Positions 19,462 to 27,719 of a stretch of DNA of 64,000 nt are shown here, piece after piece. The stretch is from the NCBI RefSeq assembly GCF_009362815.1, contig NZ_WHNX01000006.1, positions 1 through 64,000 on the forward strand, read 5' to 3'. Every line of letters begins with the position of its first letter. The first letter of the stretch is position 1. The notes under the pieces are model-generated. The model did not search any database, was not told where the DNA came from, and worked only from the letters and a program-made list of their open reading frames with translations. The position numbers and the translations under genes were made by a program. Source of the DNA: Alkalibaculum sporogenes. Lineage in GTDB: Bacteria; Bacillota; Clostridia; Eubacteriales; Alkalibacteraceae.

Positions 19462-19850
19462 TGTTAAGATTAGGAATAATATTTGTTTGCATGTTTATTT
19501 TACAAGGGATACTCACTTTTTTTCAAGTGAAAAATTATAGAACAAATGTCTCTGAGTTAAACAAAAAAGGAAGTCTGTTTGTCGGCCAAACAAAAGGAAA
19601 AATAAGAGCAGGTAGTATTGTGATAATGGCAATTGGTTCTGACGGAAATATAATTGAGGCAAGGGCTATGACTGGTATTACAGTTTTTCATAGATTTAAA
19701 ACTATTACAGAGTTAACAAATGAAAATATTTATAAAAGTGAATTATGGATTAAAAATATAAAAAATAAACAAATGGCTAAAGCGATAAAAGTTGGAATAG
19801 AAGCTATAGAGAGTAAGTTGGAAGTTGAAGATGATAATAGCAGAGATTAA
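19458..19850 (+). CDS. gutM: GutM-family glucitol operon activator-like protein
   Basis: 130-aa protein with one N-terminal membrane segment (about residues 4-22) and a soluble domain typical of GutM (NKKGSLFVGQTKGKIRAGSIVIMAI). GutM is an accessory activator of glucitol/sorbitol operons in E. coli; how it acts is unclear. The start overlaps the stop of the SorC-type gene by a few bases, so the two are translationally coupled. The end of its reading frame lies in the left arm of a hairpin at 19841-19868. Confidence 0.87.
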   Translation: MMLRLGIIFVCMFILQGILTFFQVKNYRTNVSELNKKGSLFVGQTKGKIRAGSIVIMAIGSDGNIIEARAMTGITVFHRFKTITELTNENIYKSELWIKNIKNKQMAKAIKVGIEAIESKLEVEDDNSRD

Positions 19851-19868
19851 TTTCTGTATTAATCTCTG
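19841..19868 (+). promoter_or_regulatory. Intercistronic hairpin after gutM
   Basis: CAGAGATTAA (19841-19850) pairs with TTAATCTCTG (19859-19868). No T tract follows, so it is unlikely to be a full terminator; it could stabilise mRNA or dampen read-through into the PTS genes. Confidence 0.6.
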
Positions 19869-19896
19869 TTAAATATAAAAATAAGGAGGAGTTTTT

Positions 19897-20421
19897 ATGG
19901 AATTTTTAGCTAGTTTAGCTGAAGGATTCATCGGTCTATTTCAGGCTGGTGGAGCAACATTTATGGGATTAGTGACAGGCATATTGCCAACACTAATTGT
20001 ACTAATTACTTTTGTAAACTCTATTACTATGTTAGTTGGAGAGGATAAGGTTGAGGCATTCGCCAGGAAGATGACAGGCAATTTCATTACTCGTTATACT
20101 ATTTTCCCAATATTAGCTGTATTTTTCTTAACTAACCCTATGTGTTATTCTTTTGGAAAGTTTCTACAAGAAAAACATAAGCCAGCTTTTTACGATGCGG
20201 CAGTTTCATTTGTTCATCCGATAACAGGACTTTTTCCTCACGCAAATGCTGGAGAGTTATTCGTATTCTATGGAATTGCAGATGGAATAACAAAGCTAGG
20301 ACTACCTATATCAGGATTAGCGGTTAGGTACTTTATAGTTGGAGTTATTGTAATACTTATTAGAGGTATTGTAACTGAAAGAATTACAGTAATGATGATG
20401 TCAAAAAAGGGGGCAAACTAA
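19897..20421 (+). CDS. srlA: Gut-family PTS enzyme IIC
   Basis: Membrane permease component of a glucitol/sorbitol-family PTS (174 aa). It contains the family motifs NPMCYSFGKFLQEKHKP and FVHPITGLFPHANAGELF and several hydrophobic segments. ATG after AAGGAGGAG. It directly abuts the EIIB gene, which starts at the base after its stop. The symbol follows the E. coli family name; the true substrate need not be sorbitol because the usual sorbitol-6-phosphate dehydrogenase is absent. Confidence 0.93.
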   Translation: MEFLASLAEGFIGLFQAGGATFMGLVTGILPTLIVLITFVNSITMLVGEDKVEAFARKMTGNFITRYTIFPILAVFFLTNPMCYSFGKFLQEKHKPAFYDAAVSFVHPITGLFPHANAGELFVFYGIADGITKLGLPISGLAVRYFIVGVIVILIRGIVTERITVMMMSKKGAN

Positions 20422-21393
20422 ATGACTTATAAAGCTATTCGTATAGTAAAAGGAAAAGCTGGTTGGGGTGGACCTTTAGTTATTATGCCAGATGAAAAGA
20501 GAAACAAGGTATTATCTGTTACTGGTGGAGGTATAGACCCAATTGCTCAATTAATAGCTGATATGACTGGGTGTACTACAGTAGATGGATTCGCAACATC
20601 AATCCCTGATGATGAAGTTTTCGTAGCCATTGTAGATTGTGGTGGTACAGCAAGATGTGGAGTTTATCCTAAAAAAGGAATTTATACTGTCAATTTAACT
20701 CCAGTAGGTCAATCGGGACCATTAGCACAATACATAAAAGAAGATATCTATGTTTCAGGAGTAAAACCAGAGAATATAACTTTAGCTGAAGAAGGTTCAC
20801 AAGTTACAGAGACAGTAAAAACTGAAGAAAAGAAAACTTATAGTAATACAAATAAAAACGCACCAAAAGGAAGTTTTATAGCTAATTTTGGTAAAGCAAT
20901 TGGTGGTGTTGTTGGAAAGTTCTATGCAGCAGGAAAAATGACTATATCTATGGTAATGAATAATATATTACCTTTCATGGCTTTTGTAGCAATGCTAATT
21001 GGTATCATATCTCAATCAGGATTAGGTGATCTTATTGCAAAAGCAATTGCTCCAGCATCAGGAAGTTTACCAGGTCTTCTAATCGTATGTGTGATTTGTT
21101 CTTTACCACTACTATCACCTATATTAGGACCTGGAGCAGTAATCGCTCAAGTAGTTGGAGTATTTATTGGTGTTGAAATAGGTAAAGGCAATATTCCACC
21201 ACAATATGCACTACCAGCTTTATTTGCAATAGATCCTCAAGTAGGTTGTGATTTTGTACCAGTAGGTTTAAGTTTAGGTGAAGCAGAACCTGAAACTGTA
21301 GAAATCGGAGTTCCAGCAGTACTGTTTTCTAGACTAATTACAGGACCAATTTCTGTTGTAATTGCTTACTTCTTTAGTATTGGATTATTTTAG
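20422..21393 (+). CDS. srlE: Gut-family PTS enzyme IIB with membrane domain
   Basis: 323-aa component of the same PTS. The N-terminal IIB domain carries the motif [17 protein letters not shown] with cysteines at 73 and 79; the family's phosphorylated cysteine lies in this motif. A hydrophilic linker (about 130-150) leads to a C-terminal membrane domain (about 170-323) with [19 protein letters not shown] and [26 protein letters not shown]. Downstream is a hairpin at 21408-21448 and then the IIA gene. Confidence 0.95.
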   Translation: MTYKAIRIVKGKAGWGGPLVIMPDEKRNKVLSVTGGGIDPIAQLIADMTGCTTVDGFATSIPDDEVFVAIVDCGGTARCGVYPKKGIYTVNLTPVGQSGPLAQYIKEDIYVSGVKPENITLAEEGSQVTETVKTEEKKTYSNTNKNAPKGSFIANFGKAIGGVVGKFYAAGKMTISMVMNNILPFMAFVAMLIGIISQSGLGDLIAKAIAPASGSLPGLLIVCVICSLPLLSPILGPGAVIAQVVGVFIGVEIGKGNIPPQYALPALFAIDPQVGCDFVPVGLSLGEAEPETVEIGVPAVLFSRLITGPISVVIAYFFSIGLF

Positions 21394-21407
21394 ATTGATT
21401 TATTAGT

Positions 21408-21448
21408 TATAGATGGATGTTTCATTAATATATGAAACTCCATCTATA
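21408..21448. other. Inverted repeat between IIB and IIA genes
   Basis: A 17-18-bp imperfect stem (21408-21425 with 21432-21448, one bulge) with a short loop. It is followed by A residues, so it is not a plus-strand terminator; it may be an mRNA-stability or processing element. Confidence 0.6.
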
Positions 21449-21516
21449 AAAAAAATATTGAGTATTTTAAACATACTGGATTGGAATATAACTGATCTTT
21501 ATTGTAGGAGGCAAAC

Positions 21517-21882
21517 ATGAAATACAATGTAAAAATAACTAAAATTGGAGACATGGCTTTAGATTTTTTATCAGAAGATATGTTGATTATTTTTAATAAT
21601 AATGCACCAGAAGAATTAGCCGAAATTTCTGTATTACATGAAATTAGTGAACTAAAAGAAGAAGTAGTAGTGGGAGATAAATTTACTCTAGGTGACGATG
21701 TGTATACAGTTACAGCAGTAGGATATGAAGCGAATCAAACACTTAAGAAAATGGGACATTGTAGTTTGAAGTTTGATGGGGCAGATGCGCCACAGTTACC
21801 AGGTTGTATTCATTTAAAAGGTGAGAATAATCCCAATATTAAAGTGGGCAAAAATATAACTATAGAAAAAGGAGGCTTTTAA
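21517..21882 (+). CDS. srlB: Gut-family PTS enzyme IIA
   Basis: 121-aa cytoplasmic phosphocarrier that takes phosphate from HPr and passes it to IIB. It has the family fold and a histidine in SVLHEI (H41), the likely phosphorylation site. ATG after GTAGGAGG. The stop lies in the ribosome site of the next gene (one base between genes), so the oxidoreductase is in the same transcript. Confidence 0.93.
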   Translation: MKYNVKITKIGDMALDFLSEDMLIIFNNNAPEELAEISVLHEISELKEEVVVGDKFTLGDDVYTVTAVGYEANQTLKKMGHCSLKFDGADAPQLPGCIHLKGENNPNIKVGKNITIEKGGF

Positions 21883-21883
21883 A

Positions 21884-23179
21884 ATGCTTAACTTAAATAC
21901 AAAATTAAGAGAGTATCAAGAAAGTGGAAAAACTATAAGAATGGGTCTTGTTGGAGCAGGTCAAATGGGAAAGGGCATGGTAAGTCAAGTAATGCTCATG
22001 AAAGGTATGATTCCTGCCATAGTAGTAGATATTAATGTAGAAAATGCAATTGAATCTTATACTCTAACTGGAATTAGAAGAGAAGATATCGTCGTTACGT
22101 CAAAACTTTCTGAAGCAAACTCTGCTATAGAGCAAGGGAAATGGGTTGCATCTGATAATGCTGATATACCTGCACAAGCGAATTTAATAGATGTGGTAGT
22201 AGATGCCACTGGTGTACCTGATGTTGGAGCTAAAGTTGCATTAGACGCTATTATGAATAAAAAGCATATTGTTATGTTAAATGTAGAAACAGATGTAGTA
22301 GTTGGACCTATATTAAAAAAACTAGCTGATAATGCTGGTGTTATTTATACTGGATCTGCAGGTGATGAACCTGGAGCTGTAAAAGAAATTTATGATTTTG
22401 CAGATGCAATGGGTATGGATATTGTTGCTATTGGTAAGGGGAAAAACAATCCGGTAGTTCTAGGATGCAACCCTGACACTGTTTACGAACAAGCAATCGC
22501 TTCCGGTGTAAGCCCTAAAATGTTAACTGCATTTAAAGATGGTACAAAGACTATGGTAGAAATGACAGCCATGTCAAATGCTACAGGTTTTTTACCGGAT
22601 GTAAGAGGTGGTCATGCAGTTACTGCTACAGTAAGCGACTTACCAGGTATTTTCCAATTAAAAGAAAATGGTGGTATTTTAAACAATACTAAAATTGTCG
22701 ATTATATTAATGGTGTAGCTCCTGGAGTATTTGTTATTGTAACGACAGATCTTCCACAAATTCACCATGAAATGCAATATTTGAGTATGGGTTCAGGTCC
22801 TAATTACGTTCTATTTAGACCATATCACTTATGTAGCTTAGAAACTCCATTAACAGCAGCAAGAGCTGTAATATATAATGAGCCAACAATTGTACCACTT
22901 CCAGGAAAACCAATATCAGAAACAATTACATTGGCAAAAAAAGACCTTAATGCTGGAGATATGTTAGATGGATTAGGCGGGTTTACAGTATATGGAAGCT
23001 TTGAAACTTATGAAAACTCAAAAATTGAAAAAGCAGTTCCATTAGGGTTAATTACCAAAAATACAAAATTAAAAAATTCTAAAAAGCCAGGTGAAGTAAT
23101 TACATACGACGATATAGAACTAGATACATCTACTTTGATCTACAAGTTAAGAGAACTTCAAGAAAAACTAATTGGATAA
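21884..23179 (+). CDS. COG4091/DRL-type NAD(P)-dependent oxidoreductase with SAF domain
   Basis: 431-aa enzyme: an N-terminal Rossmann domain with GLVGAGQMGKG (about residues 21-31), a homoserine-dehydrogenase-like middle domain (VVDATGVPDVGAK, LNVETDVVVGP, GSAGDEPGAVKEI, FRPYHL) and a C-terminal SAF domain (KKDLNAGDMLDGLGG, PLGLI). This is the COG4091 layout. One branch of the family, DRL of Brucella abortus, converts DXP to 2-C-methylerythritol 4-phosphate. Here it takes the place of sorbitol-6-phosphate dehydrogenase in a polyol PTS operon, so it probably oxidises the phosphorylated polyol. The substrate is not known. Confidence 0.85.
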   Translation: MLNLNTKLREYQESGKTIRMGLVGAGQMGKGMVSQVMLMKGMIPAIVVDINVENAIESYTLTGIRREDIVVTSKLSEANSAIEQGKWVASDNADIPAQANLIDVVVDATGVPDVGAKVALDAIMNKKHIVMLNVETDVVVGPILKKLADNAGVIYTGSAGDEPGAVKEIYDFADAMGMDIVAIGKGKNNPVVLGCNPDTVYEQAIASGVSPKMLTAFKDGTKTMVEMTAMSNATGFLPDVRGGHAVTATVSDLPGIFQLKENGGILNNTKIVDYINGVAPGVFVIVTTDLPQIHHEMQYLSMGSGPNYVLFRPYHLCSLETPLTAARAVIYNEPTIVPLPGKPISETITLAKKDLNAGDMLDGLGGFTVYGSFETYENSKIEKAVPLGLITKNTKLKNSKKPGEVITYDDIELDTSTLIYKLRELQEKLIG

Positions 23180-23202
23180 ATAATTTAAAATTTTGTTAAC
23201 TA

Positions 23203-23244
23203 AACCTCAGTAATGATTCTAATAAAAGAATTATTACTGAGGTT
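23203..23244. terminator. Long hairpin after the oxidoreductase gene
   Basis: AACCTCAGTAATGATTCT (23203-23220) pairs with AGAATTATTACTGAGGTT (23227-23244) with one wobble. The following AAAGTTATTT is a poor T tract, so it may be a weak terminator or a partial barrier before the AraL/AraM-like pair. Confidence 0.55.
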
Positions 23245-23316
23245 AAAGTTATTTAAATTCTGTATATTTAATTCATAAAATACGCCAAATTTTGTTTCTA
23301 AGACGGGAGGTTTAAA

Positions 23317-24105
23317 ATGAATAGAATTCAGGATATAAAATGTTTTTTGCTTGATATGGATGGTACTATATATTTAGGAGATAAGTTAATAGATGGTGCA
23401 AAGGAATTTTTAGATACTTTACAGGAAAAAAAAATAAAGTACTTCTTCCTGACAAATAACTCATCAAAAGATAAACTAGCATATATAAAAAAACTTAAAG
23501 GATTAGGTATTGATGCAGAAGAAAATGATGTATTCTCTTCTGGGGATGCAACTATTCATTACCTTAAAAAACATACTAATTATAAAAAAATATTTATGCT
23601 TGGTACAGATGCTTTAACTCGTTCGTTTGAAAAAGAAGGATTTGAAGTGATATCGGATAAAGATGTTGATGTAGATTGTGTCGTTTTAGGTTTTGACACT
23701 ACATTAACCTACAATAAGTTATGGGCAGCTTGTGACTATGTAAGAAAAGTACCCTATATAGCCACTCATCCTGATTTGAATTGTCCTCTAGAGGATAATA
23801 AGGTCATGCCAGATGTAGGTGCTATGATTGCCTTCATTAAAGCAGCTACTGGAAAAGAGCCTATTATTATTGGTAAACCAAAAAGTTATATGCTTGATGC
23901 AATAATGGATAATTGTGGTTTTGAAAAACAAGAATTAGCTATGGTAGGAGACAGGTTATATACAGATATTAAGATGGGGGTAGATTTAGGCTTTACATCT
24001 ATATTAGTTTTATCTGGAGAAACTAATATAGATGATTATGAAAAATCTCCAATAAATGCAGATTATATTTTTCCTTCAGTAAAAGAAATAATAGACACTT
24101 TATAA
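23317..24105 (+). CDS. HAD-IIA family sugar phosphatase (NagD/AraL-like)
   Basis: 262-aa phosphatase. Motif 1 is LDMDGTIYLGD (catalytic Asp13 and Asp15), motif 2 FFLTNNSSK, the cap region includes CVVLGFDTTLTYNKL, motif 3 lysine lies in IIIGKPKSYM, and the acidic motif is MVGDRLYTDIKMG. HAD-IIA enzymes hydrolyse small phosphorylated sugars, polyols or glycerol phosphate. Thirteen bases before the G1P-dehydrogenase homologue; AraL and AraM are similarly adjacent in the B. subtilis ara operon. ATG after GGGAGG. Confidence 0.9.
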   Translation: MNRIQDIKCFLLDMDGTIYLGDKLIDGAKEFLDTLQEKKIKYFFLTNNSSKDKLAYIKKLKGLGIDAEENDVFSSGDATIHYLKKHTNYKKIFMLGTDALTRSFEKEGFEVISDKDVDVDCVVLGFDTTLTYNKLWAACDYVRKVPYIATHPDLNCPLEDNKVMPDVGAMIAFIKAATGKEPIIIGKPKSYMLDAIMDNCGFEKQELAMVGDRLYTDIKMGVDLGFTSILVLSGETNIDDYEKSPINADYIFPSVKEIIDTL

Positions 24106-24118
24106 AGGAGATGAAGTT

Positions 24119-25312
24119 TTGACTGATTTAAATACATTACTTAATAAAGAAATTTTATGTGATTGTGGGAAGACTCATCAAGTAGAAATAAAAGAAGTTG
24201 ATTTTGAATTTAAGCCAGAAGATATTGTCCATATTTGCGATAAGCATTTTAAAGGCAAACATGTACTTATTGTTGCAGATAAACATACTTATGAACAAAT
24301 AAATAAAAGCATATATGAAATTATGGAAAAAAGTGATTTTATTATATCTATATTGGAATTTGACGATAAAAAGCTAATACCAGATGAGAAGGCAGTGGGA
24401 ACTATACTTATGACTACAGATAGAAGTATTTGTGGTATTATATCTATTGGATCTGGAACGATTAATGATTTAAGCAGATTGGTTGGTGATAGAGTTAAGG
24501 TTCCAGTAGTGACTATTGCGACAGCTCCTTCTATGGATGGTTATGCTGCAGCAGGATCATCACTCATGTATAAAGGAGTAAAAAAAACCATTAAGGGATC
24601 AACAGTTACAGCTATATACGGTAAAGTTGATGTAATAAAAGATTGCCCATATGAATTAATACAAGCAGGTTTTGGTGATATTATTGGTAAAAAGACAGCA
24701 CTTGCAGATTGGGTTTTATCTAAACATATTAACGATGAATATTGGTGTGATGCTACTGTTAAGCTCGTTGAAGAATCTGCTGATTTATGTATAAGAGATG
24801 CAAGCAAAATTACACATAGAGATCCCATAGCTATTAAAAATTTAATAGACGCATTAGTTTTATCTGGGATATGCATGGCACTAGTAGATGATACTAGACC
24901 TGCTTCAGGATCAGAGCATTTAGTGTCCCACTATATGGTAATGAAAGCAATTGAAAATGGAGACTTGCCACCTTCACATGGCATTACTGTAGGGTTTGGC
25001 ACATTAGTTGCAACAGTTCTTTACGAGTACTTGCTACAATGTGAACCGTTTAAAAATCTAGATAATGCTAGTGTAATTAATGACGCAGTTAAAAAATATT
25101 TACCACGAAAAGAAGATGTGATTAAGTGGCTAGAAACAATAGGATTATCAATTAATCCAAAAGACTACAATTTAAACGAAGATCTTCTAAGAGAAATAGT
25201 TAATAAAGCTGGTTTTATAAGGGAGAGATATACAATATTTAGCCTTTTACATTCTTTAGATGTATTAGACGATGCTGGCGAATATTTGATTCAATATTTC
25301 TATAAAAAGTAA
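24119..25312 (+). CDS. sn-glycerol-1-phosphate dehydrogenase (AraM/EgsA-like)
   Basis: 397-aa NAD(P)-dependent dehydrogenase of the iron-type alcohol dehydrogenase fold. It shows the nucleotide site SIGSGTINDLSR, the TIATAPSMDGYAAAGSSLM segment and metal-ligand regions RPASGSEHLVSH and PPSHGITVGFG. AraM/EgsA makes glycerol 1-phosphate from dihydroxyacetone phosphate in Bacillus for an archaeal-type prenyl ether lipid. Whether this copy has that role or oxidises a related polyol phosphate is open. TTG start eight bases after AAAGGAG. Likely co-transcribed with the phosphatase. Confidence 0.88.
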   Translation: MTDLNTLLNKEILCDCGKTHQVEIKEVDFEFKPEDIVHICDKHFKGKHVLIVADKHTYEQINKSIYEIMEKSDFIISILEFDDKKLIPDEKAVGTILMTTDRSICGIISIGSGTINDLSRLVGDRVKVPVVTIATAPSMDGYAAAGSSLMYKGVKKTIKGSTVTAIYGKVDVIKDCPYELIQAGFGDIIGKKTALADWVLSKHINDEYWCDATVKLVEESADLCIRDASKITHRDPIAIKNLIDALVLSGICMALVDDTRPASGSEHLVSHYMVMKAIENGDLPPSHGITVGFGTLVATVLYEYLLQCEPFKNLDNASVINDAVKKYLPRKEDVIKWLETIGLSINPKDYNLNEDLLREIVNKAGFIRERYTIFSLLHSLDVLDDAGEYLIQYFYKK

Positions 25313-25341
25313 GACATAATACAGTGAAATCTTAATATTAT

Positions 25342-25413
25342 AAAACTCACCTAACATTTTAATTAGATCTTACAAGAGTACAGATTTAATTTATGCTTAT
25401 GTGAGTTTTATTT
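25342..25413 (+). terminator. Compound hairpin terminator after the AraM-like gene
   Basis: Outer stem AAAACTCAC (25342-25350) with GTGAGTTTT (25401-25409), an inner imperfect stem around TTAATTAGATCT/AGATTTAATT, then ATTT. The long loop makes it less certain. Confidence 0.5.
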
Positions 25414-25434
25414 ACATGAACTATAAATTGTGCG

Positions 25435-25463
25435 TATACAAACAATAATAAATAGGATATAAT
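25435..25463 (+). promoter_or_regulatory. Candidate promoter of the type IV pilus cluster
   Basis: TATACA (25435-25440), 17-bp spacer, TATAAT (25458-25463). The -35 is a partial match. Confidence 0.45.
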
Positions 25464-25538
25464 TACCATTAAATAATCAACTGTTATTGAACCGCGATAA
25501 TGTAATCTTTAATGTTAAAGGATTAAGGAGGATTTACT

Positions 25539-26291
25539 TTGTTCATATTATTCATGTTTGTACTAGGGATAGTTGTGGGCAGCTTTTTAAATGTAGTTAT
25601 TTACAGAGTTCCTATGAAAGAATCTATTGTGTTACCACCATCACATTGTCAAACGTGTAATTCTAGGTTAAAACCTCAAGATTTAATACCAATTGTTAGT
25701 TGGATTATACTTAAGGGAAGATGTCGTTACTGTGGGACAAGTGTGTCATATAGATACGCTTTCGTAGAGTTTATAGTAGGTGTGTTATTTGTTTTTACAT
25801 ATATACAAGTAGGAATTGGTTCTGAATTAATAAGATTCTTGTTAATCACTAGCTTGCTTATTCCCATAATATTTATTGATATAGATCATTTTATTATTCC
25901 AGATCAATTAAATATATTTGGTTTAATCCTTTTTATAATTTTAAACTTAGTATTCTCCTTTATACCTTGGTTAGATGCGGTATTAGGAGCTACAGTTGGA
26001 ATGGTTCCACTTCTAGTTCTCGTATTACTAACTCGAGGTAATGGCATGGGATTAGGAGATGTAAAGCTCATGGCTATGTTAGGGCTATTCTTGGGATGGG
26101 AGTTAGCACTACTATCATTATTTTTATCTTTTATATTAGGAGGTTTTTTGGGAGTAGTATTGCTAATTACCAAAGTAAAAGGGAGAAAAGAACCAATGCC
26201 ATTTGGACCATGGATTGCAATAGCAACATTAATATCTATGCACTGGGGAGATTCTATTATAAAGTGGTATATAAGTATCATTATGATTTAA
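25539..26291 (+). CDS. pilD: Type IV prepilin peptidase (A24 family)
   Basis: Polytopic membrane aspartyl protease that cleaves prepilin leaders and N-methylates the new end. The 250-aa protein has the N-terminal methylase domain with two CxxC pairs (CQTC and CRYC) and the catalytic aspartates in IDIDHFIIPD and GMGLGDVKLM. TTG start seven bases after AAGGAGG. It heads the prepilin cluster, whose leaders at 26370, 26816, 27163 and 27720 are its likely substrates. Confidence 0.95.
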   Translation: MFILFMFVLGIVVGSFLNVVIYRVPMKESIVLPPSHCQTCNSRLKPQDLIPIVSWIILKGRCRYCGTSVSYRYAFVEFIVGVLFVFTYIQVGIGSELIRFLLITSLLIPIIFIDIDHFIIPDQLNIFGLILFIILNLVFSFIPWLDAVLGATVGMVPLLVLVLLTRGNGMGLGDVKLMAMLGLFLGWELALLSLFLSFILGGFLGVVLLITKVKGRKEPMPFGPWIAIATLISMHWGDSIIKWYISIIMI

Positions 26292-26369
26292 ATATAAGAA
26301 GTTAGATTTGTAAAAATATTTATACAGACAAGCTAAACTATAGTAATAATTATTGTGAGGCGATGAATT

Positions 26370-26819
26370 ATGAAAAGGAACAAAGGCTTTACTTTAGTAG
26401 AGATAGTAGTTGCTCTTGCAATATTCTCTTTACTAATATGTATTACTTTTATCAGTAGTGATACACTTAGAAATTTTGTTCAAAGACAAAATTTAAAGAC
26501 TCAATCAAGGGAAGTACTACAGGCACTACTTGTAGGTAAAAACAATGCTGTAATAGATGGTTATACTAGAAAAATTATAATATATAAGGATAAAATCTAT
26601 ATTCAGACAATAAAAGAGACTATTGAGACAGAAAAGATAGAATTTAGAGATTCTATCTTTATTACGTCTAATACATACAATGCAAAGCGTCTTGAACTTA
26701 GGCCGATAGGCACTGTAAACCTTGGAGGTCACTTTACCTTTGAAAATCAAATGGGAGATAAAATGACTATTGTGGTGCAAATAGCAAGCGGTAGAATTTA
26801 TCTAAAGGAAGGATCATGA
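26370..26819 (+). CDS. Type IV prepilin-like protein (GspH/FimT-like)
   Basis: 149-aa pseudopilin. It begins MKRNKGFTLVEIVVALAIF, with cleavage expected after Gly6 and the conserved Glu at +5, followed by the hydrophobic assembly helix. The rest is a small globular domain rich in beta strands, like minor pilins of the FimT/GspH type. Its stop overlaps the start of the next pilin gene. Probably part of a minor-pilin tip complex. Confidence 0.85.
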   Translation: MKRNKGFTLVEIVVALAIFSLLICITFISSDTLRNFVQRQNLKTQSREVLQALLVGKNNAVIDGYTRKIIIYKDKIYIQTIKETIETEKIEFRDSIFITSNTYNAKRLELRPIGTVNLGGHFTFENQMGDKMTIVVQIASGRIYLKEGS

Positions 26820-27187
26820 ATAAACATAGGGCTTTTACCTTATTAGAAGTAGTAGTATCTGTATTTATTTTTTCAATACTAAGTATTAGTATGTTTATTA
26901 GCCTAAAATTTGCATTAGATGCTCATAGTATTTCAGTAGAGCGCTACAGATTAGTACAAAATGGCCAAGGCACATTAGAAAATGTAATTGACGAAATGAA
27001 AAGTTATGATGATATATCTGAAATTACACCTGAAATAATATGGGATATATCAACAAAGTACAAAGATGATAGTGGGGATTATTATGTAAGTATTACACAA
27101 ATCTCTCATGACAATTTATACATTATAAAAATAATTTATAAAGAAAGTCGGTATGAAAGCCTATGTACTCAGATTTACATAAATTAA
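26816..27187 (+). CDS. Type IV prepilin-like protein (GspI-like)
   Basis: 123-aa pseudopilin starting MNKHRAFTLLEVVVSVFIF. The residue before the cleavage site is Ala rather than the usual Gly, while Glu+5 is kept. Short globular part. It overlaps the gene before by four bases and the gene after by 25 bases, indicating tight coupling within a minor-pilin set. Confidence 0.82.
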   Translation: MNKHRAFTLLEVVVSVFIFSILSISMFISLKFALDAHSISVERYRLVQNGQGTLENVIDEMKSYDDISEITPEIIWDISTKYKDDSGDYYVSITQISHDNLYIIKIIYKESRYESLCTQIYIN

Positions 27188-27663
27188 GGAAAGGTTTTAC
27201 GCTTGTTGAACTTATAATTAGTTTAGCTCTTTTAATAATTGTATTGACTACACTCTTATTTACCTTTAAATTTCAGTATGATACCTATGACAAATTGTAC
27301 ACGGATACTTATAATGCAGAAAATCTAAGGTACTTGTCAATTACTCTTGAAAGGCAGATTAGAGCTACACCTATTATATTTATAGTCAACGATCGAATTT
27401 ATTTAAAGGATCTAGAATCTCCAGAATACTTCAATTATTATAGTTTAAACAATAGTATTCTTTTTAAGACTAAAACAGATAAAGCTCTAAATAGTATAGG
27501 TCAAGGTAGCACATCTCAAATTGCTGCTGATATAGATTTCTTTGCTCTATATTATACTGAAGGCAATATTATTATATGTTTAGAAACTAATTATAATAAA
27601 AAAAACTATGAGATTGTAAAAGTTGTAAGATTAATGAATAAAACAGTGACAATTAATAATTGA
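27163..27663 (+). CDS. Type IV prepilin-like protein (GspJ/PilW-like)
   Basis: 166-aa pseudopilin with leader MYSDLHKLRKG, cleavage site before FTLVELIISLALLIIV and Glu+5. The globular domain begins with an amphipathic stretch (FQYDTYDKLYTDTYNAENLRY) as in GspJ-type minor pilins. The start lies inside the previous reading frame (25-base overlap) and has no clear ribosome site, so translation may depend on coupling. Confidence 0.8.
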   Translation: MYSDLHKLRKGFTLVELIISLALLIIVLTTLLFTFKFQYDTYDKLYTDTYNAENLRYLSITLERQIRATPIIFIVNDRIYLKDLESPEYFNYYSLNNSILFKTKTDKALNSIGQGSTSQIAADIDFFALYYTEGNIIICLETNYNKKNYEIVKVVRLMNKTVTINN

Positions 27664-27719
27664 TATAGTGTAGTAAAAGTAAGTTTTTAGAGTCTGAAGA
27701 AACTTAGGCTGGTGATATA

